The notes: generated from the letters alone by a model not told the origin. 64,000 nucleotides of DNA from Pseudomonas sp. AKS31 (GCF_023634765.1 NZ_JAMLFX010000005.1:371109-435108), one strand, 5' to 3'. Positions 46,230 to 56,814 are shown, numbered from the stretch's first letter. Program-made: numbers and translations.

Positions 46230-47324
46230 ATGAGCGCCGTCACTCGCGCAGCGGTGGAAGCCGTCCTCAGCCAATACACCGACCCTTACCTGAACCAGGA
46301 CCCGGTCAGCGCCGGTTGCGTGAAGCACATCGAGATCGTCGGTGACCGCGTCAACGTGCAGCTGGAAATCGGTTACGCCGCCGGTCTGTTCAAGAGCGGC
46401 TGGGCGCAACTGCTGCAACTGGCCATCGAAAACCTCGACGGCGTGGTTATCGCCAAGGTCGAAGTGACCAGCGTGATCGCCGCGCACAAGGCCCAGGCGC
46501 AGATTCCCGGGCTGGCCAACGTCAAGAACGTGGTCGCCGTGGCGTCCGGCAAGGGCGGTGTGGGCAAATCGACCACCGCCGCCAACCTCGCCCTGGCTCT
46601 GGCCCGTGAAGGCGCCAAGGTCGGTATTCTCGACGCCGATATCTACGGCCCGAGCCAGGGCATCATGTTCGGCATTCCCGAGCGCACCCGCCCGGAGGTC
46701 AAGGACCAGAAGTGGTTCGTGCCGCTCAAGGCTCACGGCGTGGAGGTCATGTCGATGGCGTTCCTCACCGACGACAACACGCCGATGCTCTGGCGCGGGC
46801 CGATGGTCTCCGGGGCGCTGCTGCAATTGGTCACGCAAACCGCGTGGGGCGATCTGGATTATCTGGTCATCGACATGCCGCCAGGCACCGGCGACATCCA
46901 GCTGACGCTCGCGCAGAAAGTCCCGGTGGCCGGCGCGGTGATCGTCACCACACCCCAGGATCTGGCTTTGCTCGACGCGCGCAAAGGCGTAGAAATGTTC
47001 CGCAAGGTCAACATTCCGGTGCTGGGCGTGGTGGAAAACATGGCCGTGCACATCTGCTCGAATTGCGGGCATGCCGAGCATCTGTTCGGTGAAGGCGGGG
47101 GCGAGAAGCTGGCGACCCAATACGGCGTTGAGCTGCTGGCCTCGCTGCCGCTGTCGATGCTGATCCGCGAGCAGGCCGATGGCGGCAAGCCGACGGTGAT
47201 CGCCGAGCCGGACAGCCAGATTGCCATGGTCTATCAGGAGCTGGCCCGCCACGTTGGCGCGCGGATCGTGTTGCAGGAAGCGGCGACGCCGGCGATGCCG
47301 AATATCACCATCAGCGACGATTGA
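46230..47324 (+). CDS. apbC: Iron-sulfur cluster carrier protein ApbC (Mrp family)
   Basis: A 364-residue P-loop ATPase that carries and delivers [4Fe-4S] clusters. The N-terminal about 90 residues are the MIP18/DUF59 domain (AVEAVLSQYTDPYLNQDPV), followed by the deviant Walker A SGKGGVGKSTTAANLA, the switch DADIYGPSQG, VIDMPPGTGDIQLTL and the cluster-binding CxxC in HICSNCGHAEHLFG. Start ATG 46,230 follows TATCGGAG. Divergence from metG is the usual gammaproteobacterial layout. Confidence 0.95.
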   Translation: MSAVTRAAVEAVLSQYTDPYLNQDPVSAGCVKHIEIVGDRVNVQLEIGYAAGLFKSGWAQLLQLAIENLDGVVIAKVEVTSVIAAHKAQAQIPGLANVKNVVAVASGKGGVGKSTTAANLALALAREGAKVGILDADIYGPSQGIMFGIPERTRPEVKDQKWFVPLKAHGVEVMSMAFLTDDNTPMLWRGPMVSGALLQLVTQTAWGDLDYLVIDMPPGTGDIQLTLAQKVPVAGAVIVTTPQDLALLDARKGVEMFRKVNIPVLGVVENMAVHICSNCGHAEHLFGEGGGEKLATQYGVELLASLPLSMLIREQADGGKPTVIAEPDSQIAMVYQELARHVGARIVLQEAATPAMPNITISDD

Positions 47325-47348
47325 TGACTCAGCAACACTGAAAAAAAC

Positions 47349-47438
47349 TGTGGGAGCGAGCCTGCTCGCGAATGCGGTGTGTCAGACAACCAATGGGTTG
47401 AATGACACACCGCATTCGCGAGCAGGCTCGCTCCCACA
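47349..47438. repeat. Intergenic paired inverted repeat (GGGAGCGAGCCTGCTCGCGAA type)
   Basis: Arms of 33 or more bases pair almost perfectly: TGTGGGAGCGAGCCTGCTCG, extended by CGAATGCGGTGTGTCA, and the exact complement TGACACACCGCATTCGCGAG, extended by CAGGCTCGCTCCCACA. The spacer is only about 17 bases. Lying between convergent apbC and the dehydrogenase gene, it may end both transcripts. Confidence 0.85.
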
Positions 47439-47461
47439 TTTGGTTTTGTAGTGGGGGGGGG

Positions 47462-48220
47462 TTAGATGCGCAAGCCGCCATCCATCTCCAGAATCCGCCC
47501 GGTGTAGTAGTCGTTCTCGAAGATGTACGCCGCCGAATGGGCGATCTCTTCCGGCTTGCCCATGCGCTTGAGCGGGATTCCCGATGTCATTTTCTCCAGC
47601 GCTTCCGGCTTCATGCCCAGGGTCATCTCGGTTTCGATGAAGCCCGGTGCAATGCCCGCCACACGAATGCCATAGCGCGCCAGCTCTTTGGCCCAGGTCA
47701 CCGTGGCTGCTGCCACACCAGACTTGGCCGCCGAGTAATTGGTCTGGCCAACGTTGCCCGCACGCGAGATCGACGAGATATTGATGATCGCGCCGCTATT
47801 CTTCAGCTCGACCATTTTCGCCGCCACTTCACGGGTGCAGAGGAACACGCCGGTCAGGTTGACGTCGATCACCGCCTGCCACTGTGCCAGGCTCATCTTG
47901 GTCATTTCGCCGTCCTTGACCTTGAGCAGCAGGCCATCACGGAGGATTCCGGCGTTGTTGATCAGGCCGTGGATCGCGCCAAAGTCGGCGGCGACCTGAG
48001 CGACCATGTGCTCGACCTGCTCTTCATTGGCCACGTTGCACAGGTAACTGCGCGCCTCGATACCTTTGGCCTTGCAGGCCGCGACCGCGTCGTCGAGCTT
48101 TTCCTGATTGAGGTCGACCAGCGCGAGTCTGGCGCGTTTGCCGGCGAAATACTCGGCCATGGAACGGCCCAAACCCTGGCAACCGCCAGTGATAATGATT
48201 ACTTTGTCGTTGAGTTGCAT
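47462..48220 (-). CDS. Short-chain dehydrogenase/reductase (FabG-like)
   Basis: A 252-residue classical SDR. The cofactor loop is [12 protein letters not shown], then [18 protein letters not shown], the catalytic Ser in [11 protein letters not shown] and YSAAK, and the C-terminal [10 protein letters not shown]...[12 protein letters not shown]. It looks like 3-oxoacyl-[ACP] reductase but stands outside any fatty acid operon, so the substrate is open. Start is ATG 48,220 (CGGGG eight bases ahead) or ATG 48,226. Confidence 0.88.
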   Translation of the reverse strand: MQLNDKVIIITGGCQGLGRSMAEYFAGKRARLALVDLNQEKLDDAVAACKAKGIEARSYLCNVANEEQVEHMVAQVAADFGAIHGLINNAGILRDGLLLKVKDGEMTKMSLAQWQAVIDVNLTGVFLCTREVAAKMVELKNSGAIINISSISRAGNVGQTNYSAAKSGVAAATVTWAKELARYGIRVAGIAPGFIETEMTLGMKPEALEKMTSGIPLKRMGKPEEIAHSAAYIFENDYYTGRILEMDGGLRI

Positions 48221-48384
48221 TTGCATGCCCCGATAGCTGGTCTGAGTCGTTTTTGTTTTCAGCAACGCCCGATCTGCACCGGCCGTGGCTGGAGTGCACA
48301 TGAGAATTGCCCGCCGGCGTGACGGGGACTTGATCCCGGGCGCCTGTCCGTTTTTTCGACGGATTCTATTTAAGGAGTCATAAA

Positions 48385-49116
48385 TTGAGCGTTGAAGTGG
48401 CCAAGAATGCCCGAGAATTGCTTCTCAAGGAATACCGTGGAGTGCTGTCGACGCACTCGAAATCGATGCCCGGTTTTCCCTTTGGCTCCGTGGTGCCTTA
48501 CTGCCTGGACGAGCAGGGCCGGCCGCTGATCCTGATCAGCCGCATTGCACAGCACACCCACAACCTGCAAAAAGACCCGAAGTGCTCGATGCTCGTCGGC
48601 GAGCGCGAGGCTGACGACGTACAAGCGGTGGGGCGCCTCACTTATCTGGCCGAAGCGCAAAAGCTTGAAGACGCGGCTGCCATCGAAGCCGCCGCCGAGC
48701 GTTACTACCGTTATTTCCCGGATTCGCAGAATTACCACAAGGCCCACGATTTCGACTTCTGGGTGCTGAACCCGGTGCGTCACCGCTACATCGGCGGTTT
48801 CGGCGCGATTCACTGGGTCGATCAACTGACCTTGGCCAACCCGTTCGCCGGCAAGGCTGAAATCAGCATGGTCGAGCACATGAACAGTGACCACGCCAAA
48901 GCCATCGCGCACTACGTCGACCTCGCCGGTCTGCCGAAAAGCGTGCCGGCGCAACTGGCCGGGATCGACACCGAAGGCATGCACCTGCGCATCGGTCAGG
49001 CGCTGTACTGGTTGCCGTTTCCGGCGCCTTGTCATACGCCGATACAAGTGCGTGAAGCCTTGGTTTCATTGGCTCACGCCGAGGTCTGGCCAAAAAATGA
49101 AGTGGCCGACGCTTGA
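48385..49116 (+). CDS. HugZ family protein (pyridoxamine 5'-phosphate oxidase-like fold)
   Basis: A 243-residue protein: a split-barrel flavin-type domain ([29 protein letters not shown]...[11 protein letters not shown]) followed by a DUF2470-type C-terminal domain ([25 protein letters not shown]). Members include the haem oxygenase HugZ, but many relatives have unproven roles, and the haem His cannot be assigned by eye. The start is TTG 48,385, fixed by AAGGAG seven bases ahead. Confidence 0.82.
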   Translation: MSVEVAKNARELLLKEYRGVLSTHSKSMPGFPFGSVVPYCLDEQGRPLILISRIAQHTHNLQKDPKCSMLVGEREADDVQAVGRLTYLAEAQKLEDAAAIEAAAERYYRYFPDSQNYHKAHDFDFWVLNPVRHRYIGGFGAIHWVDQLTLANPFAGKAEISMVEHMNSDHAKAIAHYVDLAGLPKSVPAQLAGIDTEGMHLRIGQALYWLPFPAPCHTPIQVREALVSLAHAEVWPKNEVADA

Positions 49117-49181
49117 ATTCACGAAAGGGCGACGTCATCTAAGGCTTACTGCAAGGCATTTCTTGCGTTGAGGAAACTTTG

Positions 49182-49658
49182 ATGCGCCCTTTTCTGTTGC
49201 TCTTTCTGCTGTTTCCAGTGCTGGAGCTGTTCGTATTCGTCAAAGTGGCAGGCTCTATCGGGTTTTTCCCGGCCCTGCTGCTGATCATTCTCGGCTCGAT
49301 GTTCGGCGTGTTCGTGCTGCGCGTCGCCGGTCTGGCCACGGCCCTGCGTGCCCGTGAAAGCCTGAACCGCGGCGAATTGCCCGCGCAAACCATGCTCGAA
49401 GGGCTGATGCTGGCATTGGCCGGTGGCCTGTTGATCCTGCCGGGCTTCATCAGCGATGTGGTCGGTCTGGTCATGCTGCTGCCCATCAGCCGCCGGTTGC
49501 TGGCAAACAAGATGCGCCAGCGCGCCGAAGAACAGGCCATGCGCCAGCGTGCGTTCGCCGACGACCTGCAACCCCGTGGCGGTCCCGCACCGCGTCAGCC
49601 TCTGGGCCGCGAGGGTGATGTGATCGAAGGCGAGTTCGAACATCGCGACAGCAAGTAA
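49182..49658 (+). CDS. fxsA: FxsA family membrane protein
   Basis: A 158-residue inner membrane protein with three or four hydrophobic segments (FLLLFLLFPVLELFVFVKVAG; ALLLIILGSMFGVFVLRVAG; LPGFISDVVGLVMLLP) and a polar tail. FxsA in E. coli protects phage T7-infected cells from F-plasmid exclusion when overproduced; its normal role is unknown. It precedes groESL, as in many gammaproteobacteria. ATG 49,182 is preferred over TTG 49,179. Confidence 0.9.
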   Translation: MRPFLLLFLLFPVLELFVFVKVAGSIGFFPALLLIILGSMFGVFVLRVAGLATALRARESLNRGELPAQTMLEGLMLALAGGLLILPGFISDVVGLVMLLPISRRLLANKMRQRAEEQAMRQRAFADDLQPRGGPAPRQPLGREGDVIEGEFEHRDSK

Positions 49659-49669
49659 CGCCTCTCTCT

Positions 49670-49699
49670 ACACGGCACCTTCGGGTGCCGTGTTCGTTT
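49670..49699 (+). terminator. Terminator of fxsA
   Basis: Perfect 10-base-pair stem ACACGGCACC / GGTGCCGTGT closed by a stable TTCG loop and followed by TCGTTT. It isolates groESL from fxsA. The rest of the gap to 49,917 holds the groESL promoter; I could not find a clear sigma-32 promoter pattern. Confidence 0.85.
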
Positions 49700-49917
49700 A
49701 TGGACTGCTTTTGTGCAGAACATCAGTGAAAAATTTTTCGCCCCGCCCTTGTAATAAGCTTATGCGCCCTTATGTATCGGTCACCGAAAGGTTTCCGGTA
49801 TTGAACCGGACAGACTTCCGCGGTTCGCTCGACGAATCGCAACCGGCGCAGGCCGGATTTGTTAAACCCGCCGGGACTACACCGGCCGATGAAAACCACA
49901 ATTAGGAGAGATCGACA

Positions 49918-50211
49918 ATGAAGCTTCGTCCTCTGCATGACCGCGTCGTTATCCGTCGCAGCGAAGAAGAAAAGAAAACCGCTGGCGGTATCGTCCTGCC
50001 AGGTTCGGCTGCTGAAAAAGCCAACCACGGTGTGATTCTCGCTGTAGGCCCGGGCAAAGCTCTGGAAAACGGTGAAGTGCGCGCACTGTCCGTCAAGGAA
50101 GGCGACAAGGTTGTGTTCGGTCCTTACTCCGGCAGCAACACAGTGAAAGTCGACGGCGAAGACCTGCTGGTAATGAGCGAGAACGAAATCCTCGCTGTTA
50201 TCGAAGGCTGA
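49918..50211 (+). CDS. groES: Co-chaperonin GroES
   Basis: A 97-residue subunit of the GroES lid. The N terminus [30 protein letters not shown] and the mobile loop that touches GroEL are typical, as is the ending [19 protein letters not shown] precedes the start. groEL follows after 50 bases in the same operon. Together they fold newly made and stress-damaged proteins in the cytoplasm. Confidence 0.98.
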   Translation: MKLRPLHDRVVIRRSEEEKKTAGGIVLPGSAAEKANHGVILAVGPGKALENGEVRALSVKEGDKVVFGPYSGSNTVKVDGEDLLVMSENEILAVIEG

Positions 50212-50249
50212 TAACCCCGTTCATTTTCCCGCTACTACAAAGTATTTAA

Positions 50250-51908
<1,659 letters not shown>

Positions 51909-51930
51909 GCCAGCCTTGTCCCTGTAACGC

Positions 51931-51965
51931 AAAACCCCGCTGGCGCAAGCCAGCGGGGTTTTTTA
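51931..51965 (+). terminator. Terminator of groESL
   Basis: Stem AAAACCCCGCTGG / CCAGCGGGGTTTT around CGCAAG, with six Ts at the end. Confidence 0.95.
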
Positions 51966-52007
51966 TTGCCTTTGATTCAGTGTTGGCGCAAGACCGAGTA
52001 ATCGTTC

Positions 52008-52096
52008 ATCGCTGGCAAGCCAGCTCCCACAGTGATTCAGGCGTTCACAAAATGTGTGCTCGACACCAATCCTGTGGGAGCTGGCTTGCCAGCGAT
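52008..52096. repeat. Intergenic paired inverted repeat (ATCGCTGGCAAGCCAGCTCCCACA type)
   Basis: Arms ATCGCTGGCAAGCCAGCTCC and the complement GGAGCTGGCTTGCCAGCGAT, each flanked by CCCACA/TGTGGG, across about 40 bases. The GCTCCCACA/TGTGGGAGC ends are shared with the repeats at 4576 and 47,349, but the inner part (GCTGGCAAGCCAGC) differs, so it is a sister family. Confidence 0.8.
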
Positions 52097-52105
52097 CGCG
52101 TCAGA

Positions 52106-52849
52106 TCAGACGCTGACCGGTTGTGCCTGGACGACACCCTCGGTTTTCACCGCCGGGCGATACAGCACCCAGTAATACGACCCCAGGCAAATCAGCCAGC
52201 AGAAAATCGCTGTCCACACGTTGTGCGAGAAGAAGTGCGCACCCTGCATCATCCGGCTGATCGAAAATACCGAACCCAGCGCAAAGGCAAAGATAAACGC
52301 CTGACGGGCCAGACGCGGACGGCGATCACGCAGGACAAAGAACAGCGCAAACAAGGTGAACCCCGTCGCCGCATGCCCACCAGGCCAGCAACGGCCGGGT
52401 TTGTCGGTCTGAGGACGATGTTCCATCAGTTTGCTGTAGGTTTCATGGCCGCCGAATTGCTCCAGGCTCCATGGGCACTGCACTGCCGTCACGGCTTTGA
52501 CAGGGGTGACGAATGAGGTTGCCAGGCCCAGCGACAGCACCAGACAGCCCAGCTCACGTTTGAAGGGCTTCAGTCTGGCGATGAAAAACGAGCCGAGAAA
52601 ACCCAGCACCGCAAACACCGAAAACGCGATCACCACTTGTTTGGCGCGATCGTGCAGGATGTCTTCCAGGAAAAAACTGTGGCGGCCAATAAAGTCGCCA
52701 GCCACCGGGTCATAGAACAGCCGGGCCAGATCCATATCCAGGTCGGTCAGTTCAAGCAGCACCAGAACGATCGCCGCAATGGTGGGTATTCCCAGGCACA
52801 GCCACAGGTTCAGCGGTCTGGAAGCAGGGCGGGCAGAAGTCGACACCAT
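52106..52849 (-). CDS. PAP2 family membrane phosphatase
   Basis: A 247-residue inner membrane protein with about six helices of the type 2 phosphatidic acid phosphatase family. The catalytic motifs face the periplasm: PGGHAATG (usual PSGH, here Gly for Ser) and SRMMQGAHFFSHNVWTA with both His conserved and Asn for the last Asp. Such variants are common among lipid A phosphatases. It diverges from colR and has a full ColR-type site upstream, suggesting a role in outer membrane lipid remodelling. Start ATG 52,849, with AAGGAA ahead. Confidence 0.83.
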   Translation of the reverse strand: MVSTSARPASRPLNLWLCLGIPTIAAIVLVLLELTDLDMDLARLFYDPVAGDFIGRHSFFLEDILHDRAKQVVIAFSVFAVLGFLGSFFIARLKPFKRELGCLVLSLGLATSFVTPVKAVTAVQCPWSLEQFGGHETYSKLMEHRPQTDKPGRCWPGGHAATGFTLFALFFVLRDRRPRLARQAFIFAFALGSVFSISRMMQGAHFFSHNVWTAIFCWLICLGSYYWVLYRPAVKTEGVVQAQPVSV

Positions 52850-52937
52850 GGGCAATTCCTTGGTCGTAAGTGGAGTCTGAAGAGCGCAACCGCGCGGAGT
52901 CTGCGCGCGCTGGCGTCGCCGATTTGTTAACCGAAGG

Positions 52938-52952
52938 TGAAAAAAACGTTGG
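52938..52952 (-). promoter_or_regulatory. Candidate ColR binding site before the PAP2 gene
   Basis: The minus strand reads CCAACGTTTTTTTCA. It agrees at every defined position with the ColR pattern as I recall it, YYNASNNYTTTTTSA. It lies about 90 bases before the PAP2 start codon and 117 bases before colR, so it could serve either gene. Confidence 0.6.
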
Positions 52953-53069
52953 CAGGCGCAATGAGCGTTTTTCTTGCCAGACAACCCGACGCACGCCTAG
53001 CCCTGAGCCACACTTGGCCGTAAGCTGCGCGGGCCAAGACGGCCGTTACCCCGTACGGAGGAGGTGCCC

Positions 53070-53741
53070 ATGCGAATTCTATTGGTCGAAGACAACCGCG
53101 ACATCCTGGCCAATCTGGCCGATTATCTGGGCCTCAAGGGCTATACCGTCGATTGCGCCCAGGACGGCCTGTCGGGCCTGCATCTGGCGGCCACCGAGCA
53201 TTACGACCTGATCGTGCTCGACATCATGCTGCCGGGCATCGATGGCTACACCCTGTGCAAACGCCTGCGTGAAGATGCCCGTCGGGACACACCGGTGATC
53301 ATGCTCACCGCTCGCGATCAACTGGACGATCGTTTGCAGGGTTTCAAGTCCGGGGCGGACGATTACCTGGTCAAACCTTTTGCCTTGTCCGAACTGGCCG
53401 CGCGCGTCGAAGCGGTGATGCGCCGCACCCAGGGTGGCGGTCGTCGGGCGTTGCAGGTCGGTGATCTGAGCTACGACCTCGATACGCTGGAGGTCACCCG
53501 TGAGGGCAAATTGCTTAAGCTCAACCCGGTCGGCCTGAAGCTGCTGGCCGTTTTGATGCAGAAGAGCCCGCACGTGCTGCGCCGGGAAATTCTCGAAGAA
53601 GCGCTGTGGGGCGATGATTGTCCCGACAGCGACAGCCTGCGCAGCCACGTTCACCAACTGCGACAAGTCATTGATAAACCTTTCGCCAAACCACTGCTGC
53701 ACACCGTGCACGGGGTGGGTTACCGGCTGGCCGACGTGTAA
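53070..53741 (+). CDS. colR: Response regulator ColR
   Basis: A 223-residue OmpR-type regulator. Receiver: acidic residues in LLVEDNRDIL, phosphoacceptor Asp in LIVLDIMLPGIDGY (about residue 51), Lys in YLVKPFALSEL. The C-terminal winged helix (LNPVGLKLLAVLMQKSPHVLRREILEEALW...VHGVGYRLAD) is complete. Start ATG 53,070 has GGAGGAGGT ahead. It overlaps colS by one base. Gene order with the 222-residue methyltransferase and the LPS-kinase-like gene identifies ColR, which guards outer membrane integrity against zinc, iron and phenol stress. Confidence 0.93.
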   Translation: MRILLVEDNRDILANLADYLGLKGYTVDCAQDGLSGLHLAATEHYDLIVLDIMLPGIDGYTLCKRLREDARRDTPVIMLTARDQLDDRLQGFKSGADDYLVKPFALSELAARVEAVMRRTQGGGRRALQVGDLSYDLDTLEVTREGKLLKLNPVGLKLLAVLMQKSPHVLRREILEEALWGDDCPDSDSLRSHVHQLRQVIDKPFAKPLLHTVHGVGYRLADV

Positions 53742-55015
53742 TGGAGTTCAGGCAAAGTCTTTCCCAGCGGATCATCATTGCCTTTGCCTTGATGAGCGCA
53801 CTTGTGGCCGGCGCCTTCGCGATGGGCATCGTCGCGACCGTGCACCTGGTGGAAGAGAAGTTGATTTCGGCGGGGCTGGGCGGCGATCTGCAACGGCTTC
53901 TGCTGATGGACAACGTCTCGGACTGGAGCCATCGCCCGGAACCCGACCAGTTGTTCTATTTCAGTGGCGGGCCGGGGGATTTCGAGCTGCCCAAGGACCT
54001 GCGCCACCTCGATTCCGGTTTCCATGAAGTGTTCCGCGAGCAGCTGTCGTATCACGCGATGGTCGAGGTCGTTGACGGTCGACGTTATGTGCTGCTGCAG
54101 GATCAAAGTGATTTCGAAGAGCGCGAGCGCGTACTGTTTGCCGTGGTGCTGGTCGGCTTTGTGCTCAGTCTGGCCCTGGCGGTATTCCTCGGGTGGGTGC
54201 TCGCACGCAAGGTGATGGCACCGGTGGTGCGCCTGGCCCGGCAGGTGCGCCATCGCGATCAGTTGCTCGGCCTGGCGCCGCCGTTGGCGCCGGATTACGC
54301 GGCTGACGAAGTTGGCGAGCTGGCGGTGGCGTTCGATGCCACGCTGGGGCGCCTGCGTCAGGCGCTGACGCGTGAAAGACTGTTCACCAGCGATGTCAGT
54401 CACGAATTGCGCACGCCGCTGATGGTCTTGGCCAGCTCATGCGAATTGCTGATGGAAAACCCGGCCATCGATCAGCGTGGGCGCAACCAGGTCCAGCGCA
54501 TTGCCCGGGCCAGTGAAGAAATGCGCGAACTGGTGCAGACCTTCCTTATGCTCGCCCGCTCCCAGCGCGAAGATGCCGGTTCGGCACCGCAACAGAATCT
54601 CGCCCAAGTCGCGGACAGCCTGTTGTGTGTGTGGCGAGAGTCGATCGAAAGCAAAGGGCTGACCTTGCAGTTCGAACCGGGCAATCCGCCACACACCTGC
54701 TACAACGCAACGTTGTTGACCGCGGTGATGGGCAACCTGTTGCGCAACGCTTGTCACTACACCGAGAAGGGCTTTATTCGCCTGACACTCACGGCCAACG
54801 GCTTTGTGGTGGAAGACTCCGGTGTCGGCATTCCGGAAGAAAAACGTGAAGCCATGTTCGAGCCTTTCGTGCGTGGCAGCGAAAAGCGCGGCGAGGGGCT
54901 GGGCCTGGGATTGTCGCTGGTTCAGCGGATCTGCGAGAACCAGGGCTGGACCGTCAGTCTCAGCACGATGGAACCCAATGGCTGCCGCTTCGAGGTGGAT
55001 CTGGGCAAAATCTGA
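53741..55015 (+). CDS. colS: Sensor histidine kinase ColS
   Basis: A 424-residue kinase. Two membrane helices (IIIAFALMSALVAGAFAMGIV and VLFAVVLVGFVLSLALAVFLG) enclose a periplasmic domain of about 100 residues rich in acidic residues; the pair in DFEERERV near residue 126 corresponds to the ExxE metal-sensing motif described for ColS. Then come HAMP, the phosphorylated His in SDVSHELRTPLMV, the N box (MGNLLRNACHYT), and G1/G2 (DSGVGIPEEK, GEGLGLGLSL). It begins in the colR stop codon (TAATG). Confidence 0.92.
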   Translation: MEFRQSLSQRIIIAFALMSALVAGAFAMGIVATVHLVEEKLISAGLGGDLQRLLLMDNVSDWSHRPEPDQLFYFSGGPGDFELPKDLRHLDSGFHEVFREQLSYHAMVEVVDGRRYVLLQDQSDFEERERVLFAVVLVGFVLSLALAVFLGWVLARKVMAPVVRLARQVRHRDQLLGLAPPLAPDYAADEVGELAVAFDATLGRLRQALTRERLFTSDVSHELRTPLMVLASSCELLMENPAIDQRGRNQVQRIARASEEMRELVQTFLMLARSQREDAGSAPQQNLAQVADSLLCVWRESIESKGLTLQFEPGNPPHTCYNATLLTAVMGNLLRNACHYTEKGFIRLTLTANGFVVEDSGVGIPEEKREAMFEPFVRGSEKRGEGLGLGLSLVQRICENQGWTVSLSTMEPNGCRFEVDLGKI

Positions 55016-55091
55016 CGCACGGAGTGGCTCGATGCTACTCCCTCCTTCCTGTCTAAATCCTGTATAACGCTGTAATAATTTGTCTGTTTAC

Positions 55092-55106
55092 CGGACATTT
55101 TTTTCA
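55092..55106 (+). promoter_or_regulatory. Candidate ColR binding site before the methyltransferase gene
   Basis: CGGACATTTTTTTCA fits the recalled ColR pattern YYNASNNYTTTTTSA with one mismatch (G at the second position). It stands 71 bases before the methyltransferase start, in the 160-base gap behind colS. In P. putida the corresponding three-gene operon is a direct ColR target, which supports the call. Confidence 0.6.
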
Positions 55107-55176
55107 CAAATGGATGACCTGACGCTGACACACCGCTCCTTAAGGTGGTGACATCAGCAATTCAGGAGTTCAGGTG

Positions 55177-55845
55177 ATGGCCGGTCCGATCAAACTCGAT
55201 TTTTCCGAGAAGTACGACGATCAACACGCGCAAAAATACCTGCGCAAGCACAAAGAAAGCCTTGGACGGCGGCTCTCCCACTGGCGTGACGAACAGATGG
55301 CCCGCAAGGCGCTGGCGTCCGTTGGCGATCCGGGGCTGGTGCTGGATCTGCCTTGCGGTGCCGGGCGCTTCTGGCCCCTGTTGGGCGAAAAAGCCAACCG
55401 GGTGATTATCGGCGCGGACAATTCCGAATCGATGATCAAGACGGCCATGCAGTCGCAACCGGCCGATGTGGTGAAACGGGTACAACCCTTGCACACATCT
55501 GCCTTCGACATTGCCTTGCCTGACAACGCCGTCGACAGCATTTTCTGCATGCGTCTGCTCCACCACATCGGTGAAGCCGAGCATCGCCGGGCGATTCTGC
55601 GCGAATTCGAGCGCGTCACCCGCGACAGTGTGATCGTTTCGTTGTGGGTTGATGGCAATTTCAAAGCCTGGAAACGCCAGCGAGCCGAGCGCAACCGTGA
55701 CAAACGCGAGTATCAGAATCGCTTTGTGTTACCGGCCGCTACGGTGGAAAAGGAGTTCGAGGAAGCAGGTTTTCGGATTCAGGAACAACTGGACTTTATT
55801 CCGCTCTACGCCATGTGGCGGGTTTACGTATTACGCAAGAGGTAA
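55177..55845 (+). CDS. SAM-dependent methyltransferase of the ColR operon
   Basis: A 222-residue class I methyltransferase. The SAM motif is LVLDLPCGAGRFWPLLGEKA (about residues 51-70), followed by VIIGADNSESMI and an acidic motif PDNAVDSIFCMRLLHHIG. I chose ATG 55,177 (MAGPIKLDFSEKYDD), with AGGAG eight bases ahead; this gives exactly the length of Orf222 known behind colS. The following kinase gene starts five bases later. It probably modifies a lipopolysaccharide or envelope component, but its acceptor is unproven. Confidence 0.87.
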   Translation: MAGPIKLDFSEKYDDQHAQKYLRKHKESLGRRLSHWRDEQMARKALASVGDPGLVLDLPCGAGRFWPLLGEKANRVIIGADNSESMIKTAMQSQPADVVKRVQPLHTSAFDIALPDNAVDSIFCMRLLHHIGEAEHRRAILREFERVTRDSVIVSLWVDGNFKAWKRQRAERNRDKREYQNRFVLPAATVEKEFEEAGFRIQEQLDFIPLYAMWRVYVLRKR

Positions 55846-55849
55846 CAGG

Positions 55850-56566
55850 ATGGCAGTGCAATTTGCAGCAGAAACGGATGTCGCTCCGCAAGATCGCTTT
55901 GACTTTTACTGGAACCAGCGCGGCGAGTGGGTGGAAGAACCCAATGTTCGACGTGGCGGGGAAAGTGGCGTGCAAAGGGTCGTGGGGCGCGATGGTCAAC
56001 TGCTGTATGCCAAGCGCCAGACCGGTCATATCTACCGCAGCTGGTTGCACCCTTTTGGCCGTCCTACCGTTTTGCGTGAGCTTGACGCGCTGACCGGCGT
56101 GAGCAAGCTCGGTGTTCGCGTGCCGGAGATCGTTTTCTGCGGCGCTCAGCCTGATCCGCAACACAAGTGGCGTGCACTTTTGGTCACCAAGTCCCTGGAC
56201 GGTTTCCAGGAACTGGAACACTGGCTGGCGGCCGCCGGCGGTCGTGATCAGTGCGGCGATGTGGTGTATGAGCGTGTGCTCAAGGACCTCGCCGAAAACC
56301 TGGCGCGCATGCACAAGGGCCGTTGGCAGCACAGCTGCATCTACATCAAACACGTGTTTGTGCGCGTGACGGGCGAAGGCGAGTCGGCCAAGGTCGAGGT
56401 CGCCTTGATCGATCTGGAGAAATGCCGCCAGCGTCTGACCGCCTATCGCGCCGCTTCCCACGACATGAAGCAATTGCGCCGCCACTCGTCGTTCCGCGAC
56501 GCGGACTGGAAAAAACTCGTCTACTTTTATGAGACGGCGTTTGGCAGCGCTATCAAAGGTTTATAG
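55850..56566 (+). CDS. inaA: Lipopolysaccharide kinase-like protein (InaA/WaaP family)
   Basis: A 238-residue protein of the LPS core heptose kinase group. Kinase-like residues: LYAKRQTGHIYRSWLHP (ATP lysine region), VVYERVLKDLAENLARMHKGRWQHSCIYIKHVFV (catalytic-loop-like) and VALIDLEKCRQRLT (metal-binding DLE in place of DFG). It was first described as InaA (weak-acid inducible). Five bases separate it from the methyltransferase gene and two from the next, so all three form one ColR-controlled operon acting on the LPS core. Confidence 0.85.
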   Translation: MAVQFAAETDVAPQDRFDFYWNQRGEWVEEPNVRRGGESGVQRVVGRDGQLLYAKRQTGHIYRSWLHPFGRPTVLRELDALTGVSKLGVRVPEIVFCGAQPDPQHKWRALLVTKSLDGFQELEHWLAAAGGRDQCGDVVYERVLKDLAENLARMHKGRWQHSCIYIKHVFVRVTGEGESAKVEVALIDLEKCRQRLTAYRAASHDMKQLRRHSSFRDADWKKLVYFYETAFGSAIKGL

Positions 56567-56568
56567 CG

Positions 56569-56796
56569 ATGAAACTAGAAATTGCACGAGGTTTGTTTTT
56601 GGTTGGAGCCTTGGCAGTTGCGTCATTGGCGGTGGCTGCCTGGGAGCAGCCCCGCATGCAGGTGGTGGGCGCGTCCGTAGACGACGCCCACTGCGCAGTC
56701 CCACGGGTGGCGAAAGCCTCCGTGGCGACCAAACCTGATCATGATCTGTTGTTGTTCATGTTCGGACTTTCTCAAGGGATGAGGCCACAAAGTTGA
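56569..56796 (+). CDS. Small secreted or membrane-anchored hypothetical protein
   Basis: A 75-residue protein with an N-terminal hydrophobic segment (GLFLVGALAVASLAVAAW) that could be a signal peptide or single anchor, followed by about 50 polar residues with one Cys. It begins two bases after the kinase gene and ends before a strong terminator, so it is the third gene of the ColR operon, matching the third gene present in P. putida. Function unknown. Confidence 0.72.
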   Translation: MKLEIARGLFLVGALAVASLAVAAWEQPRMQVVGASVDDAHCAVPRVAKASVATKPDHDLLLFMFGLSQGMRPQS

Positions 56797-56814
56797 ACAG
56801 ATTGAAGCCCACAT

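Noticed and set aside
49700..49917. Sigma-32 heat shock promoter before groES
   Set aside because: I looked for CTTGAAA and CCCCAT boxes at normal spacing; only GTGAAAA followed by CCCCGCCC with too short a spacer was found, so I do not call it.
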